A stretch of DNA of 64,000 bases from Lagopus muta (Eukaryota; Chordata; Aves; Galliformes; Phasianidae), in NCBI RefSeq assembly GCF_023343835.1, contig NC_064435.1, positions 74,100,134 to 74,164,133 of the forward strand, given 5' to 3'. The translations under genes were made by a program, and so were the position numbers. The notes below the pieces were generated by a model. It was given only the letters and a program-made list of their open reading frames with translations. It was not told the origin of the DNA and made no database searches. Positions 36,699 to 50,000 of the stretch are shown piece by piece (the first letter of the stretch is position 1; each line of letters opens with the position of its first letter).

Positions 36699-36704
36699 GT
36701 ATTG
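36699..36704. repeat. Target-site duplication GTATTG, left copy
   Basis: Six bases directly before the LTR, identical to 36938-36943. Confidence 0.9.
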
Positions 36705-36937
36705 TGTTGCCTCGCGCTCTCACTGTGTGAGAGCTCCCTGCAAACGGTGTACCCTCGACCTATCAAGCAGCTCGTACTCATATGGTGCGGTCTTGAAAAT
36801 GCTCTCTTTATTGAGCAACACATCCCTTTATATACCGTTGCTTAGCACTTTAGGACCACCTATACGGGGCAGGTCCTCCTATCAGGTTACAGCATGTACT
36901 ACCCTACTGTTTGATTTCACAATCAATCTCTACTACA
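36705..36937 (-). mobile_element. Solo LTR, alpharetrovirus-like (ERVK group)
   Basis: A 233-bp solo LTR in minus orientation, with TGT...ACA ends and an exact 6-bp target duplication GTATTG. On the minus strand it runs from TGTAGTAGAGATTG through a TATA box in GGTATATAAAGGG (36824-36836) to a poly(A) signal in CTCAATAAAGAG (36807-36812), about 20 bp later. It ends CGCGAGGCAACA. The near overlap of promoter and AATAAA gives a very short R region, the arrangement known from avian leukosis-type LTRs, which also make 6-bp duplications. The provirus interior was lost, presumably by recombination between LTRs. It may still act as a promoter or a poly(A) site. Confidence 0.9.
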
Positions 36938-36943
36938 GTATTG
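36938..36943. repeat. Target-site duplication GTATTG, right copy
   Basis: Directly follows the ...CTACTACA end of the LTR and matches 36699-36704. Confidence 0.9.
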
Positions 36944-39580
36944 GCCCTGTATGAAGGAACATCCCCAGATGTCCCCAGAGGTCCACTAGAGTGGTCCTGC
37001 TGCTTAATGCTACAGGTGTCTCTTGCAGCAGTGCCACCACTTCCTCCTCCACTTGACATGCTATCTTCCAGTTCTGCATCAGTTACCCACGGCTCTAGAG
37101 CAGCAATTTGTCTTCAGGATTGTGCAGTTGGGTAGCAGCCTCTCTATTTCTACTACAGAGAGAAATCTAATCCACCAGGCTTGTGGATTGGATGCAGACT
37201 CTCTCTAGTATGCAAAGAACTCAGCCTAGAAAAGAATTGATTGTGATTATTATATGAGGGCTAAATATCCACTTAGGTATAATTGTGAAATTATATGAAA
37301 GTCTCTTGTTTCTCCTACTTGCTTTTCTGGCAAAATCTAGATTTCTATACTCCTTTGGCAATTGGAGTAATCTGCAGTGGTAAATACTCAGCTTGATTGG
37401 AACGCCATTAGAAGCTGCTCATCACTTACATGCAAAGTAAGTACTGCAATATGTAGGCATGTAAAGTTAACAGGTTAGAAAGATCTTGTGAAGGGATTGT
37501 CTCCTAAATACTAAGTTGTGATTCTTCTGTTTAAAGAACAATCATTATTTTTAGAAGTAATTTTACCAGATGGTTGTTGTTGTACAACTGGAAGACAATA
37601 ATCACTTGAGATAAGCCTGAGAGGTAAAAGGTAATAAATACACAGTACAAATGAGGCCTGCAAAGTTCTCTAAGAATATATAAAATGCCATAAAGATGTT
37701 GTTGCACTAACAAATGACGAAATGCATTTCCTGAGGCTGTCTGAACTATGATTAATAACATAATTTAAGAAAGTGTTTTGATACAAATAATGGAAGTTAA
37801 TGTACAATTTTAATTAAAACAGATAATTCGTAAGCAATCTGATAGTTCCTCTGAAAGGAGTAACACTCATATTTTTACATTTAAAATAAAAACCTTTTTT
37901 TCTAAAAGCCATCATTTTTTAAATGTTGCTAATTTTCATTGTGTTTATACTCTATAGCTGGCTAAAAGAAATAAATTGATTCTTTTTGTTGTTGATTGTT
38001 GGGAAACAATTTTTTTTTTTTTTTTACTTTTCCAATTTTAAAATAATTAAATACCAAAGATGCATAATTCAAATAAGGATTTCCCTTATTCTGAAAGCTT
38101 TTATAGTTATACTTATTCTGGAATCTTGCACCCAAGAATAATACTGAGTATTGGGGGGCAGGGGTGGGAAATAAAGAAATTTGGCACTGATATTTTGAAG
38201 TATCATATAAAATTAGATGTCTTACGATTTTATTAAGATTAATAAAGCTTTTATTTACACAAACTAAGAATTCTTTTAAATAGCATTTATTTGGAACATT
38301 TGTCTTAGGAGTCATAATTTCAAATTGAAATGTATGAAAAACATATTTACTTTAAATTAATGGCTGATTACTGTATATGAATATTTTATGTAAATAATTA
38401 ATTCACTAACTTTTAGTTGAATAAAATTGCTTTCAGTATTAGTTGAAAAGAGTTTAAAAATGATAAAAATGGGAAAGATCAAAAGTTGTCCAGGGAGAGC
38501 AGTAGTATGTAATCTCATGAGAACAGTCAGTATAAAAAAAGATTAAAAAAAAAAGTCTATAAAGTACTGAACACAAAGAGACAATAAAAAGAAAATGTAT
38601 ACATAAGTAAATATGAAATAATTTATTATCTACATATATACAAATTATGGTATGTAGATTTAAGTTGAGTTGAAAGATAGAACTACAAATATTTCGAGCA
38701 ACCAAGTTCTTGACCTTCATTAACAACTGCATTTGTTTCTGAACTGTTTCTCTGTTTGAAGAGTTAGCTTGCTCTCTCCTAATAGAAGCTCCCTGCTGCT
38801 GAGACATTTTGACTGGTAACGGGTCTGAGCCTTCACATCCCACTGCCCTGCTGTGATGCCTGTGCTGTTCTGCTGCATTGCTGGAGAAATCACAGTGCAA
38901 ACTGTTGCCATTCACAATGGAGTGGAGGAAAGGTCCAGTTCATTTAGAAACCTCTGACTATACGAAGACCATGCTAATGATGGAATAAGAAACTATGTTG
39001 CAGTGTATATGAACAGGGTGCTCCAGCAGTCTAGTATAAGACTGTTGGTCATCTTTAACTGTATCTGTATAGTTCTATTGATTGATGAAGTCTGAAATAT
39101 TATTAATTGTAGTTTCTAGGCACAGAATCATTTCACAAGAGAACTTGAGGGTCAGTGTAGGTGAGCAGTGAATTTAAATTGGCTAGTGCTTCATTAATTT
39201 TCATTGTTGTACATTTATAAATACTTATTTTGAGATGTAAATGTGAAGAGGGAAATCTAATATGTCATGCATAGGACTGACATTTTTTAAAAATGGATTT
39301 TTAATTTAAGCATCCTCTTATGAATATAGGAACCTGAAGCATAACAGATAGGGACTATTCAACCTAGATACTGCAGATTAAACAATCTGAAGTGTGAATG
39401 TTGGATCATTAAAGAGAAACATAGTGCATTAGTGATTATATTCATTGGTAGTTATTATTGAAATTTGTTTTGTTGTCTGATAGTGATTGGGTAATTACTT
39501 TAGAGTCAATGAATTCACAGTAATTAGATACTGAATATAAAAGTAACCACGGGAAATGAATAAAGACTAGCTGTCTGACT
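36944..39580. other. Non-coding DNA
   Basis: No gene. At 38715-38915 two overlapping minus-strand frames are both open for about 60-75 codons, without recognisable motifs. A T-run lies at 38011-38022. Confidence 0.5.
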
Positions 39581-39606
39581 TTAATTGGTAATTATTAATT
39601 ATTAAC
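39581..39606. promoter_or_regulatory. Homeodomain-type TAATTA cluster
   Basis: TTAATTGGTAATTATTAATT followed by ATTAAC holds several overlapping TAAT/ATTA cores within 26 bp. In DNA this AT-rich it may be chance. Confidence 0.15.
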
Positions 39607-39991
39607 ATTTCTGGATATTAGATTTTCTCAAAGGCAAGCGAGGAAATTTATTCTACTCTGGTAATTTGTCTACTTGCTGCCCTCAGCATTGTACTTTGGA
39701 ATTGAAATCCCATGTTTTTAATACGAATAATTTTTAAGTGACTTGACTGATTTATTGCAGTTATGTGGTTTTTTTGTTTGGTTTTTTTTTTTCCATTTGG
39801 CTTGAGGGTGGATGGGAAGTTGTTCAAATTGTGACAAAGGTAGCTTAGAAAATTTTTCTCTTAAAAAAACTAATTGTCATGGCAAATCCCTTTTGGTACT
39901 CTCAAGTTTCCAGTGTAAAAACTCATAGTATATTGTCTACTCACTTTTGGGCATCTGCATATATTCAGCTAGTCCTTTCAGTTCCTCATAG

Positions 39992-40400
39992 TCAGAGGAT
40001 CTCTAAGGGTTGGAACGGATCTCTGAAGGTCTTCTAGTCCCCTGATTAAGTAAATTTAGTTGGAACAAGTTGACCTGGACTATGTCTTACAAAGTGTTAG
40101 GTATCTCCAGGAGAGAAACTTCACAGTCTTTGCAGGCAACCTGTACCAGTATTTATTTTCACAGTGAATAAGTTTTTGTTGCTATTTTTTGTTGTTGTTG
40201 TTTGTTTGTTTAGATGGGCACTTTAGTTTGTGCCCATTTCCTCCTGCCCTGTTACTGGGCACCAGTGAGAAGAGCCTAGCTGTGTCTGCTCTGCTCCCAC
40301 CATCAGATAATTATACACCTCAGTAAATTAACCTCAAGTATCTCTTCTCCAACCAGAATAATCCCAGCTCTCTCAGCCTTTCCACATGACTCCTGTTCTG
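39992..40400 (-). mobile_element. CR1 LINE 3' fragment
   Basis: Antisense CR1: GATCTCTAAGGGTTGGAACG, CTTCTAGTCC, CAGTCTTTGCAGGCAACCTG, GTTTGTGCCCATTTCCTCCT, GCCCTGTTACTGGGCACCAG, TGAGAAGAGCCTAG and AATCCCAGCTCTCTCAGCCT. The GGGCACCA(G/C)TGAGAAGAGCCT block points to a CR1 subfamily distinct from the copy at 21716. A (GTT)n/(GTTT)n expansion (40190-40212) interrupts it. Confidence 0.92.
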
Positions 40401-43400
40401 TCAGTAGAAGTAGGTATTCTTGTGCTTATGTACCTTTTCTATGTAGTAGTGGTATCGAGTATTGTTTTTGTATGTTAAATACTATTTTAATTATATTTTT
40501 ATTTTAATTAAATTTGCAATACTTGTCATCTCTGAATGTTTGCTTATAAGACCACTGGTAATTAGCGTACAGAGGATTTTTCAGAGAATTCATGTATGCT
40601 TTTATAAAGTCACACAGAATGCTCTTATACTATTCTTTAATATGTGCGGAAGTTTTTACATGATGTTAGATATGAAGCTTTTATAGAGACAGTAGGAATT
40701 TGTACTGACAGTTCCGTGTTGGAGTGTGCATCCCAGTGAAAAATTCTTTAAAAAAAAAAAAGTTCAAAAAATTAGAATTTCAATTCAAGATAGATTGAGG
40801 TAAAAAAAATACACCTACAATGTTACAGAGACAATAGTTTCCATAATTACAGGCAATGTACTTACCATTGGTGATATTGTCACAGTGCCCTTGTGGGACC
40901 AGCTCATGGCTCATCCAGTCTGACTCATGATGTGCTGGGGCAATGAGAAAGGCAAAGTGGAACCAGTTGTACCTACATGGCATGGCTCTAGATGATGCTC
41001 AGCAAAGCTGACACCTCCGGAGGGCTGGCTATGCAAGGGCATGGCAGCTACATGGTGTGTTCAAAGGCAGACTGAGCTTGTCCCTTGCCTGACATGAGAG
41101 AAAAGGCAGAGCTCTTCCCAGATTCCATGGCACAGCATTCATGAGGAGAGCTCTGACTGCACTCTCAGCAAAAGTAACCTGGCTGTAAGAGGATAATTAC
41201 AATAATTCTGTGACTTGACTTTTGTTGCTGAGAAAATCCAAGGCTCAACAGTACTTAAGATTTTATGAATTCAGTTTGCCTAATGAGGCGAAACAGAGGT
41301 GACAACATCCCCAGTGCATAGCTGTGTTTTTAATTTTGATGAGTTATGCATGGCCAGAAACAACAACAGTAATTTCCTTTCTACAAGCATTATGACTTAT
41401 AAATCACGTTGGTACCAAGACAGCATTAATGAGAAAGAATGGGCAGATAAAACAGAAACTCCTCGATCTGCCTGCCAGCTCTCATCCCACTGGTGCTTGT
41501 GCAGAGAGCTACAAAGTGCTCTTTAGCTCTTGTCCCCATGGTAGTGGATGACAACTTGTTTTGCTGCTTATATTTAGGGCATGTTGCATCCTGTCCTGTG
41601 CTGCTGCAATGGGCTGTGGCTCAGCAGTATAAGTCAGGGGCTGGTGGCACCAAGGGAGGGTCAGGAAGCTGAGAGCTGGTGAGCTGAAAGGTTTCTGCAA
41701 TAGTGGGTGCTTGGAAGAGTCTTTACTGGGAAGACCCTACCAGAGGAAGAATCTGGAGGTCCTGAAGTTCAGCTCCAAGACAACATCAGTGACAACCTGC
41801 AGCTCGAGAGGTTGCAAAGGTGTAAAATAAGATCACAACCTCAGTGATGGAGTATTGCTGTTTGGTAGGAATCACACTTCTAAGGAGTGGTCAAAAATGA
41901 TGACTTTTAACTTGGCAAGCCTACTCATCAGAGGCTTTGAGAGGGAATCTTAAATCTTCATAAAAACAGATAATTCAAATAAATGTAAGGAGGTCAAGTA
42001 TCCACCACCTTGAAATACATCTTTTCACCAAAAACTGATACACTGATACTGCACATAAAACAAGCATTTTCTGCTTATAGTGAAGCATCTGTGTCATGTC
42101 ATTGACATCCTGTAGAAGCTGTACAGGCTTGAATCTTGCAAGTAAAATTATTACTGTTCAGATATTTAATAATTTGAATAGGAAAGGAACAACCAAATGG
42201 TGCTGTTCTGTCCAATAAAGGCTTATCTAAGTATTGTAGCAGTATTCCCCTGACATACCTTCAGGGTGTGCTGTTGTGTGTTTTAGAAAAATACTGATAT
42301 TCTGAAGTCAGATAACCCAGGAGTGGCTGTAACTGTTTGTATTTTTCTTGAGAACTGAGGAACTGACCTTTTTTGCCCTTGATTGTAAATAGTGACTTAG
42401 ACAAGGATGAAGTTCAATGTAGTTTGTAAATCACTATTTATTTTTTTATTATTATTTATTGTTTATTTATTAAATATGTATATATATTTAACTATGATTG
42501 CCTACCCCTGAAACTCGCTATCCCTTCTTCACTGGAAAAAAATAAAAACAAAACAACAACAAAAACACAACAACACAGCAGTGAGCTACATGCTGCAGTG
42601 AGATCACTATCACTCTCTAGTCTTGTAACATGTCTCTGACAGCTTTCCTCACCACAAAACAAAGGAGGTTGCTAAGCACAAAGGGACTAGATAGAGCTTG
42701 TAGTTGTCATCAGGAAAAAACATTCTTAGCTAAGTGCTCTCAGGCAGAACACAGGGCTCCTCTTCCCTATGCAGTGCATATCATGTGAAGAGCAGCTCAC
42801 AGTGCTCTTTGTAGAGAAAAGATCGTAAAATTGTTAATGGCTGTAGATGTCTGTGGAGGTTTCTTCTGCAGATCCTCAGATTGAAGATAGAGCTGAAGTT
42901 CTTATCACCTAAGTAACACAGTAGTTTTTACAGGTTATTGCCTGTAACTATACATAAAAAAGACCTAAATGTAACCCATCTGTATAAATGGTAATGTATA
43001 TGTAGACTGCTCTGAACGTATTGTCTCCTATTTGTTTCTATGGAAACTAGAGCAGATACAAAGAGCACAATAACACTGTTTGACAGAGCAAATTCTCAGC
43101 TACAAAATATTATTTTTCAACATAGTCATCACCGTTAGCTGATTTATGCAGGTAAGCTCATTGAGTAGATTTATATAGATTTTTTGAAACTCTCACTGAA
43201 GGAAATCTAATGTTAGATGAATGAACCATAAATCAAAGTAGGACAGTGAAAGACATTACAGATAATTGTAGACCATTTAAAAATGTGTATTTGTGGTTCT
43301 TAATGCCAGGTTGTTTACTTATACTACAAGATGTTGCCTTCAACAACACCCACAGGACTTGAGCAAAATCCTGCCAAAAAAAATGCACACATAATGAAGT

Positions 43401-46400
43401 CCATTTCTCCTTTTCAGCTGACAGAATCAGAAGGTCACTGGTGCAGACACATAGGTACACAGAGGATATGCAATATATCCACAAGTATCTGCACGTCCTT
43501 GGAGTCTCTGAGTAGCAGTACAACCCATTGGATATCCCTGCTCAGATCCTGGATACTCACAGAATCATATAATCACTCCTTTATTCCTTTCATCCACTGT
43601 CCCATTCTTACATGATGTTGCACCCAAAGTGAAAGCTATACTAAATGGGGATGACAAAAAGGATGGTTATCATTTCATCTTTCTTCTCTCCATGCCTCAG
43701 TGCAGTTCTGTTAGCTGAATGTACCATAGATGCTAGATATAATTTAGTGGATGATTAAACTTAAATAGTTCTTTATTTTACACTACTAATGCTATGCACT
43801 ACCCATTAGTCAGGCTAGTGTAGTTTTTCTAAATGACCTCTTTAAATGTAAGATGAGAAAATTGACACAGCAGCCTGATTCTCAATTAGTTCTTTCATTG
43901 CTTACATCTAATAAGATCAGAATAGGTCAACAATGAAGTGATTCTGTCAGTTTAGTAGCCAGAGGAAGAGCTATGGAAAGTTAATCTGCTTAATGAAAGT
44001 AGTGTTATGTTTTGTTCAGCTAAATTTATTTAAGAAATATAAGGTGGATTTTTGTCGCCTTAAAAAGTTATTTTGTACATTTTCCTCTTTGAGAGATCTA
44101 TTCAGTTGAAAAATATATTTTAAAATACGTCATACAGACATACACTGCTTGACGTATGAGTTTTCAGTTTATGCAGGAGATACCAGCTGCTGAAAATGAT
44201 GTATATCTTCCATTAGATCCTGGCAACAAGTGTGAATTTAGATACTTCTATGTCTTCACAGTAACAAGAATATAGCATTTTCTGAAATCCTGTTCTGAGA
44301 AAGTCTTCACCTGCTCCAGTCTATTGCTTTTGTCTATAAGTGACTGTGTAGACCAGCTAGGACTGCTGGTATATACGTAAGCAGTTAAGGTTTACACCTT
44401 AGATCACACTTTTGGTTAGACTTCTATGTGAAAAAGGAATTACATGAACACTTACACCGAATTTTCTGCCTTATGGATTCAAAGAACTTTTTCCAGATCA
44501 GACTATGGATCACTGTAACAGACAAACATGCACCAAAATTTTAAATATTGTTTTAGAATAATTTTTTAGGTTAACAAAAAAATAGAGAGATGAGAAAGAG
44601 GTATTTTTTGATTAAGCATACTAAAGTAAACGTTTATAGTAATGGAACACGATACAGACAGAAAATGATATTCAAACCATTAGTGATAGGTAAAGTATTA
44701 ACAAAATAAGAAGTAACAATAAATAAATATATGGTTCAGCGTGAAATAAAGTCACATAGTATCTTCAGATTGTCTTAGATGAAATGTACTAGAGGATCTT
44801 CTGTCTGGGAAACTTGAAGGCTTCCAATGTTATCAGCAGTTCACTGAGATTTAAAAGGAATTTATTCGTTTAGGTTCCTTTTCATAGATCAGAGCAAAGA
44901 AATTTAAAACTAATACAAATTCTGCACAGTTATTGGAGAAATAGACCACATGCTAAAGGCAAATTTACAATGTCTTTTAAATGCAAACTGTATCTGCAAG
45001 CTGACCTGGTAGAGTGGGTTTTTGTTGTCCTCCCTCAGTGGACCCTTTATTTTCTTATGTTCCTAGGATTACCTCTGTCAAACCACTTATTTTTGCTTCT
45101 AGGCTATTTTCTATCCTGAATAATGTACGTACTGGAAGAAATTGGCTGACAAATATTTGGCCTTTATTTTGAATGTCTCACAGAAAGAGAATACTTGGAA
45201 AAATGTTTAAAACTGTATCCATTGATATATACAATACCTTACAATGTACTAAAAGGTTTTATCATTTATTTATTATTTATCAATTACCAAAATTAAGAAA
45301 TATACTTAGAAGAAAAAAAAAAAAAAAAGAAACAAACAACACTGTAAATCTAGGATACAGTACAGCTAGTAAAATGTGTAAGAACATAAAATACTAAACT
45401 CAGCAAGTTTTATGGATGAATATGACATATACAAACACACACTGTAGGCAGAAGAAAGAATTACTGTCTGTAAGCATGGTGTTACTCATGTAGATTGCCG
45501 AGTGGTAGTTGTTAAAGCTGCAGTAAACCTAAAATTAAACCAAAAGTATACTGCAAAGCTTTGTTTTTCAGAAAGTTTGAAAACAGCCTGTATACAGAAT
45601 TTGTACAAAACCAAAAGAATTTTGAGTGTGAAGTGAAAAAATGGAAATATTGTACATCTGTTTTTTTTCTTTTTTTTTTTTTTTTTTCCTTTGGAGTTTG
45701 AGCGTGTCAAAACTTGGTGTCCACAAAGCAAAAGTTGCATGGAGTGCTTCTTATTTAACATGTCAGTTACCATATATAAAGATTGTGTTTTGTAGATCAG
45801 AATGTCTTACTGATGTAAGCATTTCTTTATGCTCTCACCTATCTTTAACGAATTTCAGCGAAAGTTTATGTGAATGTTGCCAAGGTGTTATATACAAATC
45901 AGACTAGATTGCCGTTCTTCGTCTATCTCCTATTGTTACTGTAGTTGATGTATTCCTATTCTTTTTACAGCTTTGGTACTCTTTGACGCCTTCCCTCTAA
46001 GTGATGCAAATTTATTTTGCAATTTGTTAAGGCAGTAAAAATAATTAGGTATCATAATATTTTCCATTGCTGCATTAGTTTTATAGATCTTTATATCAGT
46101 GCAAAATGCAACAAAAACTAGACTTACATCTACTGTGACCTTCAGCTGAACATCTGAGGGCAGTGGGCCTATCCTGTTGGTAGAGCAGCAGCAGACTGGA
46201 GGTGGCTGTCCTGGTGCTGTACCTATGAGGTGCTAATCACCTGCCATGTCTGTATACATCCTTCTACTCTCCCCATACTTGGCTTCTTTGTTCTTCATTT
46301 TTATCTTCAGACTGCTGGAAACAGTTAACTTAGTTTAGCTTCTGCTTTGCTACCCAGCCACAAAAAATCATGGTAGGCCTGCCTCTTGGCTTATTTTCTT

Positions 46401-46840
46401 TACTGCACTTGTGTGGCATACTCTGGTCTGGGGAATGGTGAAAACATTCAAGCCAGGTGAATCATGATTGTAAAACCTCCTGATCATAAAAGCCACTCCT
46501 GAAATGTGACTGATGTGTTCTGTCGAACAGTACTACTGTTCAGTAGTGCTGGAAATGGCTCTGAGAAGGAGCGGAGAGAAGAGTCTGACATCTTACGTAG
46601 GGTGTCACAGTAGATTAGAAAAGGCAGCATGCTAAAGGTTCTAAAGCAGGTTCCTTCTTTATTCGGTGCTTCATCAAGTCAGCTAGCATGCCACATATTT
46701 TGACACTTCAATATCTTAACATTTCTCATTTCAGAGTGCCTTGAGTTAAGTGACTGATGTGTTGTGCTAAGAACTACCAAGCACACTAATTTCAACTATG
46801 ATGATTTCCCTCTTACGTTAGTGTATGGGAACTGTTGAGT
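40401..46840. other. Non-coding DNA
   Basis: No gene or clear transposon. 41000-41800 is somewhat GC-richer without an interpretable frame. AT-rich simple sequence occurs at 42435-42490, with an A-run at 45313-45328 and a T-run at 45661-45688. Confidence 0.45.
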
Positions 46841-47060
46841 TACGGTCTGAAACACTGATTGATCACCTGAGGCTAGGACTGAGTCAGTCGTGGGAGCACA
46901 GGTGAAGGTAATTCAGCTGTGACCAGAAGGGGTGGAGCCTGGCTGCACCTCTCCTAGACCCCATTTAAGGGCTACTGCCACTAGAGAAGAGTCTCTTTCT
47001 GGAGATCTTTCCTTTTGAAGTTTTTTACTGTGAGCCTAGGATGCAGGTGAGTGTTTCATT
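46840..47060 (+). promoter_or_regulatory. Promoter-like block with splice donor
   Basis: Within 180 bp there is an AP-1 site TGAGTCA (46880-46886), a GC-rich GGGGTGGAGCC box (about 46929), a TATA-like CCATTTAAGGG (46961-46971) and, about 75 bp further on, a strong splice donor CAG/GTGAGTG (47046/47047). This spacing fits a promoter with a first exon of about 50 bp. The GC-rich stretch stands out from its AT-rich surroundings, so it may be a transposon-derived promoter (LTR U3/R), but I find no LTR ends or AATAAA. Confidence 0.35.
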
Positions 47061-50000
47061 TTGATTGTCTCTTTCCACCACTGTGCTCTTTCTATCTATG
47101 AACCTGTAAAATACTATTCTAATCATGCTGCTCTTCTAAATGTGCATTTATTAATTGCTTAGTTAAAATAGCTTTCAGTAGAAGATTCGTTGCTTAGTGA
47201 AAGGTGAGTTGTGTGTTTCAGTTGTCCTGTGTTATCCCCACTGTTGTGTTCTTGGCATATGCATACGCACAAAAAGTCTTCCAGAAAGTAAAACTATTCG
47301 GTGGTATAGGTAGATGTTTTGCTTACCATCTCAACTCAGAGATCATTCATGCTATTTTTTGAAGATTCAGTTTGTATTTCAAAATACACATAGTGATGAA
47401 CTTAACTTTTCCTACCTGTATAGCAGCTTTTTTCTGTTTATGGCCTGTTTTTCATCTGCTCAGTGCATTTCTCCCACACTTGCCAGTGCTCTGGTGTGTT
47501 GGCCACATGCCAATTCTTTCTGTGAGTGAAGCTTCTTTGCCCATTATTTGGCACAAGGCAGGCAGTTTCAACAAGGAATCTGATCTAATCCTTATACCAA
47601 GCAGGATGTAGCCATGGTTTTTGTTCTAACTTTTCTTTTTCCCCAAACATACTACCGGAATTAAATCTCCAGATTTAAAAAATAGTTTAAAAAAAAAAAA
47701 AAAAACAAAAACTGTGAGAGTATTACAATCTACAAAGAACAAAAGGGCCCCAAAGGTGAAATACCTGCTCAGGAGATTTTTTCTTTATCTTTTTCCCAGA
47801 GGTTTTCTTTTTTTCCTCAGGATAATAGTTCAAAGTTTCATTGTGTTAGAAAGCTAGATGCTTTGGAAGGGGATTACTCTGGATAACAAACAGTTATGTT
47901 AATCGTTCCACTAAGGCTGTAAAATCACAATTTAGCACTGCTCTAAAAGCAGTAGTGCTTTTTTTATATCAGAAACCCATATGGAACCAGTAACAGGTAG
48001 CAACTGGTAAGTAGGGATCTAGTCATTATCATAAAAAAAACAACCAAAAATCAATCCAGATCTGTATGTGGATATTTCATTGTCAAAGAGGATCAATCAG
48101 TTAAACTACATTTTGTAAAGTGAATTTCAATGATACACACTTCGATATGCTTAATTGTAAATGGTAACATATACTGAATTAGTTTGCTGAATACACTTAT
48201 GCAGAGTTAACTGCTTCAGTGTAATGTAGTTTTACTATTTCACCATAACTTCAGAAATGTGCTGTGTTCTTCAATATAGGCTTCATATGTACAGTGACTT
48301 TTATGTATGAATAATCAAGGAAGCATATTGATAACTCAGAAAATGAATAGTTCAGAAGACTTGCAGGCTAATAAATTCTTTACGTATTTTACAGTCTCCT
48401 CAAAACAGTAGTTAGAGGAAAAAGTGTTCCGGTAATGGACTAGGTGCAGTCCATGACCTTATAGCCATCTACCTAAGACACTGACCCAGGAAAACAAGTA
48501 TTTACCCATTCTTAGATCATTTGATGTTGGATACAAACTTGGGTTTGCTTTTGAATTTTTCTCTTTTTCTAGTTATTTTACGTAGATATTTGAAATATAT
48601 CTAAGGATTCTGTGTAGCTCAGATTATATTAAAATTTTTTTCAGAAGTGTAGATCTAATCAGTAAAGCAAATGGATATTTTCTTTATTACATCTAGACAA
48701 CAGCTTTTAAAAAAAAAAAAAAAAAAGGAGCATGTCATAGTAAAATAATTGATTCATCTTCTGGTGGGCCTGCCTAGCACAAAGTTTGTCCAGCTAATTT
48801 TGAAAATCTGCTTCAGGTTTCTGAAGTCACGCTGCCTTTGAAAAGTTCCCACCATTCATGAGCAAAATACTAAAAAGAACCTCTTCATTCAGGCTACTCA
48901 GGAAAATCTTATGGCCCAGAATTTGTCCAGAGATTCTGTCCTTCCTGTCTTAAACTAAGATGATCCTTACTGGCTTCCTTGCTGCTGTTTAATGCTAACC
49001 AGTCAAGAACTGATAAGACCAAGGTCAACTTTGAACAGCCCTTGTATGATCTTAGGAGGCACGTATTTCCCACTTGCTTGGTTTTATTTTTCAAGGGAAA
49101 GGCTGGGAAAGGATGTTTATTCTGAAACTACATGAAAGATTTCCTATTTGGTTTTATTGACATGGAAAACTTTCAAGAACTATGAAAGATGGGAATTGGG
49201 TTTCCAGATACTGCTGCTGAGAGCTTAGCTCTTGTTGTTTCTACTTTGCTCATTCTAGGCTCTTAGACAAAATTGTGCACTTTTTTCTAAAATGGCTTTT
49301 GGCAGTCTTTCTAGATGTAGTTTACAGACCAATTATCTGTGCTGAGTGTGTAGTGGGTGTAATTATAGAAATGTACTAATATATCCAAGTACAATCAATA
49401 TTCATTGTATTGGAAATAATGCTCACTTATCATTTTATCACAACATTGCAAAATATGAGTTACAACTTTGATAATCATAGCCCATGATAAGTAGTTACTC
49501 AGCAAGACTCTTCTTCAGTTTATACTCACATGTTTATTGTAAATTCTTAGCACATAAAATACATTTTTTCTTAGTGTAACTAATGCTTGCTGTTTGTGAG
49601 TCATTTTTTTTTGTGAAGAATATAATTTTCTCATTGAAGTGTTTTTTTTAATAACTTTTGATATCGTGAACACAAATTTTAGCACGGGTAATTGCATATC
49701 TTAATTTTCATACTAGATGTTCTTTGTTGTCCTGCTTCCAGCTGAAACAGTGTTAATTACACCAGAATTTGGGTGTTGAGTTATGTGAGAGCAACTACGA
49801 CTTGGCCATTCAGATGGACAGAGCCATAGCCATGATTGTGAAGGGTGCAGGTGTGTGATTAATTGCACTGTGACTGCATAAATAGTTATAATCTCAAAGC
49901 ACAAGTCCTAGTTTTCCAATTGCTGCCTTGGGGGGGCAGCAAGTAAATGGTTGCATGGTGCTGAGCTGCTGCTACTGGGTTACATCACAGCAACTGTCTA

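Noticed and set aside
38454..38915. 153-codon minus-strand frame, with a second overlapping open frame over its first 60 codons
   Set aside because: The first 75 codons look plausible in composition, but the rest is AT-rich low-complexity sequence. An in-frame stop lies directly upstream of the ATG, and I recognise no family.
43550..43590. CACAGAATCATATAATCACTCC as an inverted CR1 tail
   Set aside because: Nothing after it follows the CR1 3' sequence. Too short to support.
46525..46545. GAACAGTA-C-TACTGTTC as a steroid-receptor palindrome
   Set aside because: The GAACA/TGTTC half-sites are 7 bp apart, not the 3 bp required, so it is not a normal receptor element.
46600..46700. TGTCACAG with antisense AATAAA at about 46660 as an LTR end
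   Set aside because: No TATA box, opposite end or target duplication could be found.
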